Notes: generated from the sequence alone by a model not told the origin. DNA of 64,000 bases from Maricaulis maris (GCF_036322705.1 NZ_AP027270.1:434001-498000), one strand, 5' to 3'; counted from the first letter of the stretch, positions 1 to 8,770 are shown. Numbers and translations are program-made.

Positions 1-160
1 AGCCGCTCCAACACCATCACCCCAATTTCCCACCGTCATCCCACGGTCGCGGCAAGGCCGCGATCCGGGGGACCTCAGCCAGGCCGTCGACGGGGAAGCA
101 CAGGTCCCCCGGATGCCCGCTTCGCGGCCACCGTGGGATGACGGTGGGGTGGGGGGTGAG
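1..160. repeat. double inverted-repeat element
   Basis: Two nested perfect inverted repeats are visible. The outer arms are 29-47 and 130-148 (19 of 19 paired, CCCACCGTCATCCCACGGT and its complement). The inner arms are 63-75 and 102-114 (13 of 13, ATCCGGGGGACCT and its complement). The sequence could fold into a long bulged hairpin in DNA or RNA. No coding signal was seen. It resembles the dispersed palindromic intergenic repeats common in GC-rich alphaproteobacteria; a family assignment is not possible from one copy. Confidence 0.75.
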
Positions 161-170
161 GTGGAAACAA

Positions 171-200
171 AAAAAGCCCCGGCGTCACCGCCGGGGCTTT
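171..200 (-). terminator. rho-independent terminator, bidirectional in form
   Basis: The stem AAAGCCCCGGCG (173-184) pairs with 189-200 around a 4-nt loop. A-tracts on the left and T-tracts on the right give a U-run in either direction. It lies 25 nt beyond the stop of the minus-strand deoxyhypusine-synthase-like gene, so it most probably ends the polyamine transcript. Confidence 0.85.
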
Positions 201-224
201 TCTCGTCAGAGCTGAGCCGAAGCC

Positions 225-1271
225 CTAGTCCTGGAACATGTCCCCATAGCGGTGACGCGGGCGTTTTTCCCAGTCGCGGCGGTGGTAGACGTCGGAGGCG
301 ATGACCGGGGCGACCGTGCTGGCTTCGGCGAAGACCATCTGTTCCAGGGCGACGTCGACCTTGCCCCAGGAGCAGGCTTCCTTGAGCGTGGAGGAGGAGC
401 AGGCACCGTCGCGGACGTCGGCGACGGTGATCTGGACGGCATAGGCGTGCATCGGCACTTCGACGCCGAGGATTTCGGCGCAGACGACGGTGTCCTGGGC
501 GAAGTTCTTGGGCACGCCGCCACCGACCATGAAGAGGCCCGTCTTGCCGGCCTTGATCTTGATGTCGGTGAGCTCGCGGAAATCGGCGACGCTGTCGATC
601 GAGAGATAGGGCTTGTTGGCCTTCATGCGCTCGACCTGGTGCTTGACGAGGCCGAAGCCGGCCGAGCAGTCGGAGAAGGCCGGGCAGAAGATCGGCACGC
701 CCTGCTCATAGCATTCCTGGACCAGCGAGCCTTCTTTCTTGGCATTGCCGTCGGCCAGCCATTTGCCCATCGCCTTGATATAGGAGCGCGAGGAGCGCGG
801 ACCCGGCTCGAGCAGGTTGGCGATTTCGAGCGTCGCGGCGTCGCAGGCCTGCAGCTCTTCCTCGTCGATATAGGTGTCGTAGATGCGGTCGATATAGAGA
901 TCGCGCAGCTCGCGGTCGTCGGGGATTTCCTTGGCCTGGTAGTGCTTGAAGCCGAGCGCTTCGAAGAAGTCCATGTCGACGATGGAGGCACCGGTCGAGA
1001 CGATGGCGTCGACCATGTTGTTGCGCACCATGTCGCGCCAGACATGCATGCAGCCGCCGGCCGAGGTCGAGCCGGCCAGGGTCAGGATCACCGAGCAATC
1101 GGGATCGGCGACGGCCTGCTCCAGGATGCGGGCAGCGCGCGCGGCATCGCGCGAGGTGAAGGACATCTTCTCCCAGGCGTCGATCATGTGACGGCCGTCG
1201 AAGGCGGTGATGTCGATATGTTCGACCGGGCTGGAGAGCAGCTCGGCCTTGCGGTTGGACGTGTCGGTCAT
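225..1271 (-). CDS. deoxyhypusine synthase-like protein (probable homospermidine synthase)
   Basis: 348 aa, about the length of eukaryotic and archaeal deoxyhypusine synthase (DHS). The catalytic-lysine region is recognisable as CSWGKVDVAL with Lys304 in the SWGK motif, and the dinucleotide-binding stretches TSAGGCMHVW and VGGGVPKNF are present. Bacteria lack eIF5A, so bacterial DHS relatives are thought to transfer the aminobutyl group of spermidine or putrescine to a small polyamine, giving homospermidine. That reaction is inferred here, not shown. The gene lies 75 nt downstream of an ornithine decarboxylase in the same direction, which supports a polyamine role. ATG start behind AGGAGAT; the alternative is a DHS-family protein of unknown substrate. 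Confidence 0.85.
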   Translation of the reverse strand: MTDTSNRKAELLSSPVEHIDITAFDGRHMIDAWEKMSFTSRDAARAARILEQAVADPDCSVILTLAGSTSAGGCMHVWRDMVRNNMVDAIVSTGASIVDMDFFEALGFKHYQAKEIPDDRELRDLYIDRIYDTYIDEEELQACDAATLEIANLLEPGPRSSRSYIKAMGKWLADGNAKKEGSLVQECYEQGVPIFCPAFSDCSAGFGLVKHQVERMKANKPYLSIDSVADFRELTDIKIKAGKTGLFMVGGGVPKNFAQDTVVCAEILGVEVPMHAYAVQITVADVRDGACSSSTLKEACSWGKVDVALEQMVFAEASTVAPVIASDVYHRRDWEKRPRHRYGDMFQD

Positions 1272-1315
1272 GGAAATCTCCTCGGTCCTGACGGATCAGG
1301 CTCGTGTTGCAGGGA

Positions 1316-1334
1316 CCTGACCCGCCGGGTCAGG
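1316..1334 (-). other. intercistronic hairpin between odc and the DHS-like gene
   Basis: CCTGACCC (1316-1323) pairs perfectly with GGGTCAGG (1327-1334) around a 3-nt loop. There is no U-run, so it is more likely an mRNA-stabilising or attenuating hairpin than a strong terminator. Confidence 0.5.
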
Positions 1335-1346
1335 CCGCCTGACAGA

Positions 1347-2600
1347 TCAGGCGCGTCGTTTCAGACGCGGGCGGCGCCGGCGGGCGCGGGCGAAATTGAT
1401 GACCGTGGACTGGTCGTCCTCGGCCTGGTCGGACTGGACCTCGAACATCGACGGCCACGGCATGTCCTCGACGGCGACGAACTCGACCGAGCCGAAGCCG
1501 TTGAAGTCGGTCGCCAGCGCGGTGCCATAGGCGCCGAGCATGCCGATCTCGATGACATCGCCTTCGCGGATGTCGGCCGGCAGTTCGAACGGTCCGGGAA
1601 TGGCATCCAGGCTGTCACAGGTCGGTCCGAAGAAGCGGAAGGACGCGGTCTGCTCGCTGGCTTCGCCAACCGGCCCATGGGTCCGCGGGCGGTGCAGCCG
1701 GACCGGGAAGGGCCATTTGGCGTGCGCCGCGTCGAACAGGCGGCCATAGGCGCCGTCATTGAGGTAGAGGGCGTCGCCCTTGACCAGCTCGACCCGGGTC
1801 AGCACCGACTCGGCCTCGGCCACCAGGGCCCGGCCGGGTTCGCACCAAAGGTCGGCATTCTCGAGCACCATCATCTCCTCGAAGGCATCCTCGATGGCGG
1901 TGATGTACTCGTCCATGGGCGGCGGGTTCATGCCCGGATAGATCGACGGGAAACCGCCCCCGACATCGACGATGTCGACGGTGACGCCGGCCTGGGCAAT
2001 CAGGCGCGAGGCTTCCATCATGGCCGAGCGGTAGGCCGAGGGCTGCATGCACTGGCTGCCCACATGGAAGCTCACACCCAGCTCGAAGGCGTGGGCGCGG
2101 GCCGTCCGGATCAGTTCCGCGGCCTCATAGGCCGGGACACCGAACTTGCCGGCGAGCGAGAACATTGCGCCGTCATTGGAGACCGCCAGGCGCACGATCA
2201 GCGTGACGTCGTCGGCATTATTGGTCTCTTCGCGGATCTTCGCGAGCTCGGCCTCGCAGTCGAGCGCGAAGATGCGCACGCCGAACTCGTAATAGGCGCG
2301 ACGGATCGACTCGCGGCTCTTGACCGGATGCAGGAAGGCCATGCGGCTATCGGGACAATGGGTCGCGACCAGCTGGATTTCCGGGATCGAGGCGACGTCG
2401 AAGAAACGCGTTCCGGCCTTGTGCAGCGCCTGGAGGATCCAGGGTGCGGGGTTGGCTTTCACGGCGTAGAGGACTTCGCCCGGGAAATTGTCCTGGAACC
2501 AGCGGCCTGCTTCAGCAACACGCGCCGGACGTACACAGACGACCGGACTTTCTACGTGCCGCGAACGGACCAGGTCCAGGGGAGTATGGTACGTGTGCAA
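1347..2600 (-). CDS. odc: ornithine (lysine/ornithine) decarboxylase, fold III PLP enzyme
   Basis: 417 aa; decarboxylates ornithine to putrescine in the cytoplasm. Signature elements run in family order: YAVKANP with the PLP lysine Lys48, HVGSQ, the glycine-rich phosphate loop DVGGGFPSIYPG, CEPGRA, the catalytic-cysteine motif GPTCDSLD, and GAYG near the end. The C-terminus is an unusual basic tail (RARRRRPRLKRRA). The start is TTG at 2600: no in-frame ATG or GTG fits the family N-terminus, and AGGGGG sits about 9 nt upstream. A short ORF ends one base before this start, so translation may be coupled. Product probably feeds the DHS-like enzyme downstream. Ornithine against lysine preference cannot be read from sequence. 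Confidence 0.9.
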   Translation of the reverse strand: MHTYHTPLDLVRSRHVESPVVCVRPARVAEAGRWFQDNFPGEVLYAVKANPAPWILQALHKAGTRFFDVASIPEIQLVATHCPDSRMAFLHPVKSRESIRRAYYEFGVRIFALDCEAELAKIREETNNADDVTLIVRLAVSNDGAMFSLAGKFGVPAYEAAELIRTARAHAFELGVSFHVGSQCMQPSAYRSAMMEASRLIAQAGVTVDIVDVGGGFPSIYPGMNPPPMDEYITAIEDAFEEMMVLENADLWCEPGRALVAEAESVLTRVELVKGDALYLNDGAYGRLFDAAHAKWPFPVRLHRPRTHGPVGEASEQTASFRFFGPTCDSLDAIPGPFELPADIREGDVIEIGMLGAYGTALATDFNGFGSVEFVAVEDMPWPSMFEVQSDQAEDDQSTVINFARARRRRPRLKRRA

Positions 2601-2601
2601 T

Positions 2602-2730
2602 TCACGTGACCCCCTGCTCGTTGTTAACCCAATCCGGCATCGTCACCTCCGCCGGGAAGAGCGCGATTAAGGCCAATTTTCCGGTGTGTAAAGCAGGAAA
2701 TTTTCGGGGGGCGAAATTTCGGGTCGGCAT
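2602..2730 (-). CDS. candidate odc leader peptide (uORF)
   Basis: A 42-codon frame starting MPTRNFAPRK and ending NNEQGVT has a strong Shine-Dalgarno (AGGGAGGACACC-ATG). Its TGA stop is one base before the TTG start of odc. A second in-frame ATG at 2640 also has a good site (GGAGGTGACG-ATG) and would give a 12-aa peptide. Ornithine decarboxylase genes are known to carry conserved leaders: the alphaproteobacterial speF RNA motif, and in enterobacteria the SpeFL ornithine-sensing peptide. Assignment to such a leader is inference; the peptide itself is not one I recognise. Confidence 0.4.
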   Translation of the reverse strand: MPTRNFAPRKFPALHTGKLALIALFPAEVTMPDWVNNEQGVT

Positions 2731-3077
2731 GGTGTCCTCCCTTGCTTTGCCGGGCCGGAAGCGCGGCGTTCAAATGAGGGCGGACGGTCGCGCATCGCCA
2801 CCCGATAAGCAACCCCCGCTATTTCCGTCCGTGCCCGGATCAATCCCCTCGAGAGCCCGATTCCCGGTCTCGTTTCGGGCCTTCCCGAAATGGCGTCGAG
2901 GCGCGCCCGGAAGGGCTGCCTGTCACAAAAAATTCAAGCCATAACGCTTCGTAATTACCCGAAAAGACGATGAAAATAAAAAGCTGAGGCAGAACAGGGC
3001 TGAGCCGCGGCCGGGATCAGGAATCCGCGTCGCTCGCCGACGATCAGCCGCCGCTCGCGACCGGTTTGCGACGCGCC
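2731..3077. other. non-coding region between divergent odc leader and elpS-like gene
   Basis: Divergent promoter region. The part up to about 2900 would be the 5' leader of the odc transcript and may hold a speF-type structured RNA. The stretch around 2935-2985 is locally AT-rich. I see no convincing gene here; short open frames lack ribosome sites and codon bias. Confidence 0.5.
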
Positions 3078-3106
3078 GTGTCATTCAACCGTTACAATGC
3101 TGCTGT
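3078..3106 (+). promoter_or_regulatory. candidate Pho box upstream of the elpS-like gene
   Basis: Heptamers GTGTCAT (3078), CCGTTAC (3089) and a weak CTGCTGT (3100) are spaced exactly 11 nt apart, as in PhoB direct repeats (consensus CTGTCAY-N4). The first two match 6/7 and 5/7. The site lies about 80-110 nt before the ATG of a lipoprotein of the phosphate-starvation type. Confidence 0.55.
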
Positions 3107-3186
3107 CTACCCGCCTCCCGAGTGATCGGGGCGAAACGGATCCCCTCGATCGTCGATGAAATTCATTCCTGACCCGGGGGACTTCC

Positions 3187-5994
3187 ATGTCGGTGAAGCC
3201 AAACTTTCGCAAGCTCCTGCTTGTCTCGACCGCCTGCTGCCTGTTTGCAGCCTGTTCGGACACGTCCATCTCCTCGCCTGGCGCGCCCAATGTCGGTACG
3301 CCTCCGGGCGGCGGTGGTGGCGGTGGCGGCGGCGGCAGCCAGACCACGATCGACCTGGTTCCGGCCGGCGGCTGTGGCACCGGCTCGATCCGCGAGACCT
3401 CGGTCACCAATGGCACGATCACGATCAATGCCTGCGAGATCACCGGCAATATCACCACCAACACCGTGGTCGCCCCGAATGCCGGCGTGATCATCACCGG
3501 CCCGACCTTCGTCGGTCTTGATGGCGGCACCTCGGTGACGCTGGAAATCGGCGCCGGCGCCACGCTGTTCGGCTCGGCCGGTTCGGATTACCTGGTCGTG
3601 ACGCGCGGCTCGCGCCTCGAAGCGGTCGGCACCGCCGATGCGCCGGTGGTCTTCACCGCGCGCTCGGACATTGAAGGCACGGCAGCGCCGCTGGATCGCG
3701 GTCTCTGGGGCGGCCTGATCATCAATGGCTATGCACCCATCAACGCCTGTATCGACGGCACCGCGGTCGGCGGTTCGGCCCAGTGCGTCAAGTCCGGCGA
3801 AGGCTCATCGGGCCTGTTCGGCGGCGACAACCCGGCCGATGACAGCGGCATCCTGCGCTATGTCCAGGTCCGCTATGCCGGCTTCCTAATCAACAATGAG
3901 GACGAGCTCAACGGCATCGCCTTCCAGGGCGTCGGCTCGGGCACCGAGGTCGACTATGTCCAGGTCTCCAACAATGCCGATGACGGCATCGAGATGTTCG
4001 GCGGCACCGTCGACGTCAGCCACCTGGTGCTGACCAATATCCGCGATGACAGCTTCGACTACACCGATGGCTGGATCGGCCGCGCCCAGTTCGTGCTGGT
4101 CCGCCAGTCCGGCGATGATGCCGACCAGGGCTTCGAGTTCGACAATCGCGGCTCCAACAACACCCTGCTGCCGCGCTCCAACCCGCGCATCTCCAACTTC
4201 ACCCTGATCGGCGAGCGCAACGCCGCCGAGAGTGACCAGGGCATGCTGATCCGCGCCGGCACCGCCGGTGAGCTCTATAACGGCATCGTGGTCGATTTCG
4301 GCGAGGATTGCCTCGACATCGACGACACCGAGACCTTCAACCGCATCGGCGCCTCGGGCGCGGCGGGTGATGAAGACCTGATCATGCAGTCCATCGTGCT
4401 CGATTGTACGACCAATTTCGACGAGAGCGCCGGTGACCCGGTCGACGTGTCGACCTGGTTCCTGAGCCAGCCGAACAATGCCGAGATCACCCACACGATG
4501 TCCGGCGTCTTCCCGGGACCGGTCGAGCTGGCCACCCCGGCCTTCGACATCAATGGTCTCGATCCCTGGTTCAGTGATGTCGACTATATCGGTGCCTTCT
4601 CCGGCGCCGAGACGAGCGCGTCCAACTGGGCGGCCGGCTGGACCTTCAACCTGTTCGCCGATCCGGGCTGCCCGACCGGCACCACCGAATCGTCCGAGAC
4701 GATCAACAACCAGCGCGTCTGCCAGCTGACCGGCAATGTCACCTCCGACCTGCGCCTGACCCGCGGCTCGATCTACGAGCTCGTCGGTCCGGTCTTCGTC
4801 GGTGTCGACCGCGGCCCCGATCCGGCCAGCCCGCTGCCGTCCGGCATCGAAGCCCAGCTGACGATCGATCCGGGTGTCACCATCTTCGGCTCCGCCGGGT
4901 CCGACTATATCGTCGTCACCCGCGGCTCCACCATCCGCTCCAACGGCACCCGCACGGCGCCGGTGATCATGACGGCCCGCGCCGATGTCGAAGGCACGGT
5001 CGGGACGAATGATCGCGGTCTCTGGGGTGGTCTGGTGATCAATGGTCGCGCCCCGATCAATGCCTGTATCGACGGCACGGCCGTCGGCGGCACGGTGGAT
5101 TGCGAAAAGTCCGGCGAGGGCTCTTCGGGCCTGTTCGGCGGTGCCACGCCGACCGATGACTCGGGCAATATCTTCTACACCCGCCTGCAATATGCCGGCT
5201 TCCTCATCAACAATGAGGACGAGCTCAACGGCATCGCCTTCCAGGGCGTCGGCTCGGGCACGGAAGTCGACTATGTCCAGGTCCACAACAATGCCGATGA
5301 CGGCATCGAGATGTTCGGCGGCGCGGTGGATGTCAGCCACCTGGTCCTGACCGGCATTCGCGATGACAGCTTCGACTACACCGATGGCTGGATCGGTCGC
5401 GCCCAGTTCGTGATCGTGGCGCAGGCCGGCGACGATGCCGACCAGGGCTTCGAGTTCGACAATCGCGGTTCCAACAACACCCTGCTGCCGCGCTCCAACC
5501 CGCGCATCTCCAACTTCACCCTGATCGGTGAGCGCGGAGCCGCGGAATCGGACCAGGGCATGCTGCTCCGCGCCGGTACCGCCGGTGAGCTCTATAACGG
5601 CATCGTGGTCGATTTCGGCGAGGATTGCCTCGACATCGACGACCAGGAAACCTTCGACCGTATCGGCGCCTCCGGCGCTGCCGGCGATGAAGACATCATC
5701 ATGCAGTCCATCGTTCTGGATTGTACGACGAACTTCGACGAGAGCGCCGGCGACACCGTCGACCTTTCGACCTGGTTCCTGAGCCAGCCGAACAATGCCG
5801 AGATCACCCACACGATGACGGGCTTCACCTTCATCCCGGGCAATGCCGGTGTCGTGCCGGGCGCAACCGAGCAAGCGGTCACCGCCTTCGACATCAACGC
5901 GCTCGACAGCTGGTTCGTCGACGTCGACTACATCGGCGCCGTCAAGGACGCCAATGACACCTGGTACCAGGGCTGGACCTACCAGCGCCCGTAA
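3187..5994 (+). CDS. elpS: extracellular beta-helix-type lipoprotein, ElpS-like
   Basis: 935 aa. A lipoprotein signal (LLLVSTACCLFAAC) gives a lipidated cysteine at about residue 23, followed by a ten-glycine linker and two homologous halves (about residues 62-490 and 495-935). Repetitive G/N/D-rich strands such as YNGIVVDFGEDCLDIDD and DDGIEMFGG suggest a right-handed parallel beta-helix. The order lipoprotein, TonB receptor, gsp operon resembles the Caulobacter crescentus locus of ElpS, which as I recall is a phosphate-starvation-induced extracellular lipoprotein secreted by the T2SS. The Pho-box-like site upstream fits that. ATG behind GGGGGA. Function beyond this analogy is unknown; the gene symbol is tentative. 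Confidence 0.65.
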   Translation: MSVKPNFRKLLLVSTACCLFAACSDTSISSPGAPNVGTPPGGGGGGGGGGSQTTIDLVPAGGCGTGSIRETSVTNGTITINACEITGNITTNTVVAPNAGVIITGPTFVGLDGGTSVTLEIGAGATLFGSAGSDYLVVTRGSRLEAVGTADAPVVFTARSDIEGTAAPLDRGLWGGLIINGYAPINACIDGTAVGGSAQCVKSGEGSSGLFGGDNPADDSGILRYVQVRYAGFLINNEDELNGIAFQGVGSGTEVDYVQVSNNADDGIEMFGGTVDVSHLVLTNIRDDSFDYTDGWIGRAQFVLVRQSGDDADQGFEFDNRGSNNTLLPRSNPRISNFTLIGERNAAESDQGMLIRAGTAGELYNGIVVDFGEDCLDIDDTETFNRIGASGAAGDEDLIMQSIVLDCTTNFDESAGDPVDVSTWFLSQPNNAEITHTMSGVFPGPVELATPAFDINGLDPWFSDVDYIGAFSGAETSASNWAAGWTFNLFADPGCPTGTTESSETINNQRVCQLTGNVTSDLRLTRGSIYELVGPVFVGVDRGPDPASPLPSGIEAQLTIDPGVTIFGSAGSDYIVVTRGSTIRSNGTRTAPVIMTARADVEGTVGTNDRGLWGGLVINGRAPINACIDGTAVGGTVDCEKSGEGSSGLFGGATPTDDSGNIFYTRLQYAGFLINNEDELNGIAFQGVGSGTEVDYVQVHNNADDGIEMFGGAVDVSHLVLTGIRDDSFDYTDGWIGRAQFVIVAQAGDDADQGFEFDNRGSNNTLLPRSNPRISNFTLIGERGAAESDQGMLLRAGTAGELYNGIVVDFGEDCLDIDDQETFDRIGASGAAGDEDIIMQSIVLDCTTNFDESAGDTVDLSTWFLSQPNNAEITHTMTGFTFIPGNAGVVPGATEQAVTAFDINALDSWFVDVDYIGAVKDANDTWYQGWTYQRP
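3370..5990 (+). repeat. intragenic tandem duplication in the elpS-like gene
   Basis: The two halves of the gene align with an offset of 1317 nt in the core: GACGAGCTCAACGGCATCGC occurs at 3901 and again at 5218. Long stretches are nearly identical at DNA level, for example about 4130-4200 against 5447-5517. The flanks are more diverged. Near-identical cores inside a diverged duplication suggest recent gene conversion or strong constraint. Confidence 0.85.
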
Positions 5995-6008
5995 CGCAAC
6001 CGCCTGAA

Positions 6009-6034
6009 CCGGCCGGTCCTGCGGGGCCGGCCGG
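6009..6034 (+). other. intercistronic GC hairpin
   Basis: CCGGCCGG at 6009-6016 pairs with CCGGCCGG at 6027-6034 around a 10-nt loop, in the 66-nt gap between the lipoprotein gene and the TonB receptor gene. With no U-run it probably tunes read-through or mRNA stability within an operon. Confidence 0.5.
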
Positions 6035-6060
6035 CCAGGCTGCATGTCAATCGCAGTCAC

Positions 6061-8739
6061 ATGGTGATGAAGATGAAAACCACTCGATTTGCGCTCTCGG
6101 CTGCGTTGCTGGCGTCCACGACGCTCGTACCGGTCAGTGCCCTCGCCCAGGACGCCGATGAAGATGTCATCGAAGTCCGCTTCCAATACATTCCCGATGA
6201 TCGCCGGGTGACCTCGGAGGTCGCGGCCTCGCTGTCGATCGATGACCTGGAAACAACCGGCGACAGCGACCTGGCCTCGGCCCTGGTCCGCGTCACCGGC
6301 CTGTCCTCGACGGGGGGCCGCTTCGTGGTCGTCCGCGGTCTCAACGAGCGCTATTCCAACACGCTTCTCAACGGCTCACCGATGCCGTCGCCGGAGCCCT
6401 TCCGCCGCGCCGCCCCGCTCGACCTCCTGCCGACCAACGTCCTCTCCAACGTCCTCGTCCAGAAGACCTTCTCGCCGGAATTCCCCGGTGAATTCGGTGG
6501 CGGCGTGATCGGCATCGAAACCTCGACCCTGCCGGATGACCGCTTCTTCAGCGTCTCGATCGGAGCCAGTGGCGATACCGTCACGACCGGCAATCACGGT
6601 CTGACCTATGCCGGTTCGGACACTGACTGGATGGGTTATGATGACGGCCTGCGCGACATGCCGGCCGAACTCGCGGCGGTTTTCGACACCACCCGCGTCG
6701 GCAACAACCTGCCCGCCGACCAGCAGCAGGCAATCGGCCGTTCGCTGGTCAATTCCGAGCTCTGGGTTGTCCAGCAGATCGACACGGACGCCAATGGCTC
6801 GATCTCGGTCGAGGCCGGAGAGCGCTTTGACTTCGAGAACTTCTCGCTCGGTGTGCTGGCCTCGGCTTCCTACTCGAACGAGTGGGAGACCCGCGAAGGC
6901 CAGCGCGGCAAGGGCGCCATCGGGGCCGGCAATGAGCTGGTCTACGAGAACGGTCCGCCCAGCGCCGATCGTCTCGGCCTGGCCCCGCTCGGCGAAGGCA
7001 TCAACAACTTCTTCGGAACCGAGAACACGATCGAAGCCTCGGGCCTTCTCTCGGTCGGCGTTGATTTCTACAACGATCACGCGCTGACCTTCCTGTCGAT
7101 GGTGCTGCGCTCGACCTCGAAAGAGGCCCGAATCGAAGAGCAGTTCAATGCCGGCTCCTCGGCCGTCCTGCGGGGCGATTATACCGAATGGTTCGAGCGC
7201 CAGGTGGTGTTCAACCAGCTGCGCGGCGAACACCTGTTCGACAGCCTGGGCGGCCTGTCGCTCGACTGGCGCCTGTCCGACGCCACCGCGACCCGCGACG
7301 CGCCCTATCAGCGCTTCGTGAACTACCAGTATGAAGACGCCCTCCAGACCTACCGCTATGAAGGCGATATCAACGACAACTTCACGCGCTTCTCGGAGAT
7401 CGAGGACAGCACCCGGGATGCCGGTTTCGACCTGACCCTGCCGGTGTCCGTCGGTGGCCTGGATGCCGAGCTGAAGGCCGGCTACGCCAACACCAGCCGT
7501 GAGCGGGATGCCTATACCCGCCAGTTCGCCTTCGAACAGGGTTCGGACGGCATTCCGGCAGACCTCCTGTTCTCGCGGATCGACTACATCTTCGCGACGC
7601 AGAACATTGTCGATGAGCGCCTGCGTCTCGTCGAGACGGGCGGTCTGACCTTCCCGGAAGCCTATAACGGGACTCTGGACGTCGAAGCCTATTATGCCGG
7701 CGTCGATGTCGGGCTGACCGACTTCGTGCGGGCCGCTTTCGGTGCCCGTTTCGAGGACGGCACCCAGGAAGTCGACACCTATGCCTTCCCGGCCAGTGCG
7801 GCGGACAGCGGCCTCGTCGAGACCCGGATCGCGGAGGATTATGTCCTTCCGGCCCTGACCCTGACCTGGACGTTTGCCGACAATCTCCAGCTCCGCACCG
7901 GCTATTCGCAATCGATCGCCCGCCCGCAATTCCGCGAGCTGGCCTTCGCCGAGTTCTTCAACACCGATACCGACCAGCGTTTCCAGGGCAATCCCTATCT
8001 GGTGAACACGGATATCGAGAGCTATGACGCCCGTCTGGAATACTATTTCGGCCGGGACCAGTTCATCACGGTCGGCGCCTTCTACAAGGTGCTGGAAAAC
8101 CCGGTTGAGGAATACATCATCCCGATCGGTGACGGGCTCAACACCTCCTTCATCAACGCGCCGGAAGCGACGCTGACAGGGGCCGAGTTCGAGTTCGAAA
8201 AGTCCTTCGACTTCTCGGATCGCTGGGACGGGGCCTTCTTCAATGACCGTGAGTGGTTCATCAAGACCAACTTCACCTACATCCAGTCCGAGGTCTCGGC
8301 AGATGGCACGGTCACGATCGCCCAGGGTGCCTTCGGCAACCCGCTGGCGATCGAGCTGAACGCGGCCGGCTTCGTCGAGGATGGCCGGGCCCTGCAAGGC
8401 CAGTCGGAATACCTGTTCAACCTGCAGGTCGGTTTCGAGACCTTTGATGGTCGGGCCCGCGGCGCCTTGCTGTACAACTATACCGGTGAGCGGACCCGGG
8501 CCGTGGCCAACCTGTCCGACGATCTCCCGGCGATCGTCGAGCAATTGCCGGCCTCGCTTGATTTCGTCTACTCGCGGACGCTCGATCTGGGCGGCAATGA
8601 CTGGGATTTCGGGTTCTCGATCCGCAATATCCTGGGCGAAGACTATCAAGCCTTCCAGGCTGCCGGCGGCGTCGAACTTCCGGTCGACACCTATGATATC
8701 GGCACCTCGCTGAGCCTCTCGGTGAGCCGCACCTGGTAG
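6061..8739 (+). CDS. TonB-dependent outer-membrane receptor
   Basis: 892 aa with a signal peptide ending near VSALAQ. An N-terminal plug domain follows (LSIDDLETTGDSDLASALVRVTG, then VVVRGLNERYSNTLLNG), and then a long beta-barrel rich in aromatic strands ending in a terminal tryptophan (SLSVSRTW), the usual signal for outer-membrane insertion. Such receptors take up scarce ligands using TonB/ExbBD energy. It lies 66 nt after the elpS-like gene and before the T2SS operon, so the ligand may be a phosphorus compound or the lipoprotein may act with it; both are inference. Start chosen as the first ATG at 6061, but ATGs at 6067 and 6073 are equally possible, with no clear ribosome site. Confidence 0.9.
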   Translation: MVMKMKTTRFALSAALLASTTLVPVSALAQDADEDVIEVRFQYIPDDRRVTSEVAASLSIDDLETTGDSDLASALVRVTGLSSTGGRFVVVRGLNERYSNTLLNGSPMPSPEPFRRAAPLDLLPTNVLSNVLVQKTFSPEFPGEFGGGVIGIETSTLPDDRFFSVSIGASGDTVTTGNHGLTYAGSDTDWMGYDDGLRDMPAELAAVFDTTRVGNNLPADQQQAIGRSLVNSELWVVQQIDTDANGSISVEAGERFDFENFSLGVLASASYSNEWETREGQRGKGAIGAGNELVYENGPPSADRLGLAPLGEGINNFFGTENTIEASGLLSVGVDFYNDHALTFLSMVLRSTSKEARIEEQFNAGSSAVLRGDYTEWFERQVVFNQLRGEHLFDSLGGLSLDWRLSDATATRDAPYQRFVNYQYEDALQTYRYEGDINDNFTRFSEIEDSTRDAGFDLTLPVSVGGLDAELKAGYANTSRERDAYTRQFAFEQGSDGIPADLLFSRIDYIFATQNIVDERLRLVETGGLTFPEAYNGTLDVEAYYAGVDVGLTDFVRAAFGARFEDGTQEVDTYAFPASAADSGLVETRIAEDYVLPALTLTWTFADNLQLRTGYSQSIARPQFRELAFAEFFNTDTDQRFQGNPYLVNTDIESYDARLEYYFGRDQFITVGAFYKVLENPVEEYIIPIGDGLNTSFINAPEATLTGAEFEFEKSFDFSDRWDGAFFNDREWFIKTNFTYIQSEVSADGTVTIAQGAFGNPLAIELNAAGFVEDGRALQGQSEYLFNLQVGFETFDGRARGALLYNYTGERTRAVANLSDDLPAIVEQLPASLDFVYSRTLDLGGNDWDFGFSIRNILGEDYQAFQAAGGVELPVDTYDIGTSLSLSVSRTW

Positions 8740-8770
8740 CCTGCAAGCGCTGACAGGGACGATGAGAAGG

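Noticed and set aside
1-160. CRISPR array
   Set aside because: The repeats are nested and inverted, not regularly spaced direct repeats with unique spacers; no cas genes occur in the window.
252-2609. Long open frame on the plus strand (785 codons) opposite the polyamine genes
   Set aside because: Antisense artefact of high-GC third positions: the minus strand encodes recognisable DHS-like and ODC enzymes with all motifs, while the plus frame has no family features.
2444-2944. 166-codon plus-strand frame over the odc start and its leader
   Set aside because: It covers the ODC N-terminus on the other strand and the divergent promoter, with no ribosome site or family resemblance.
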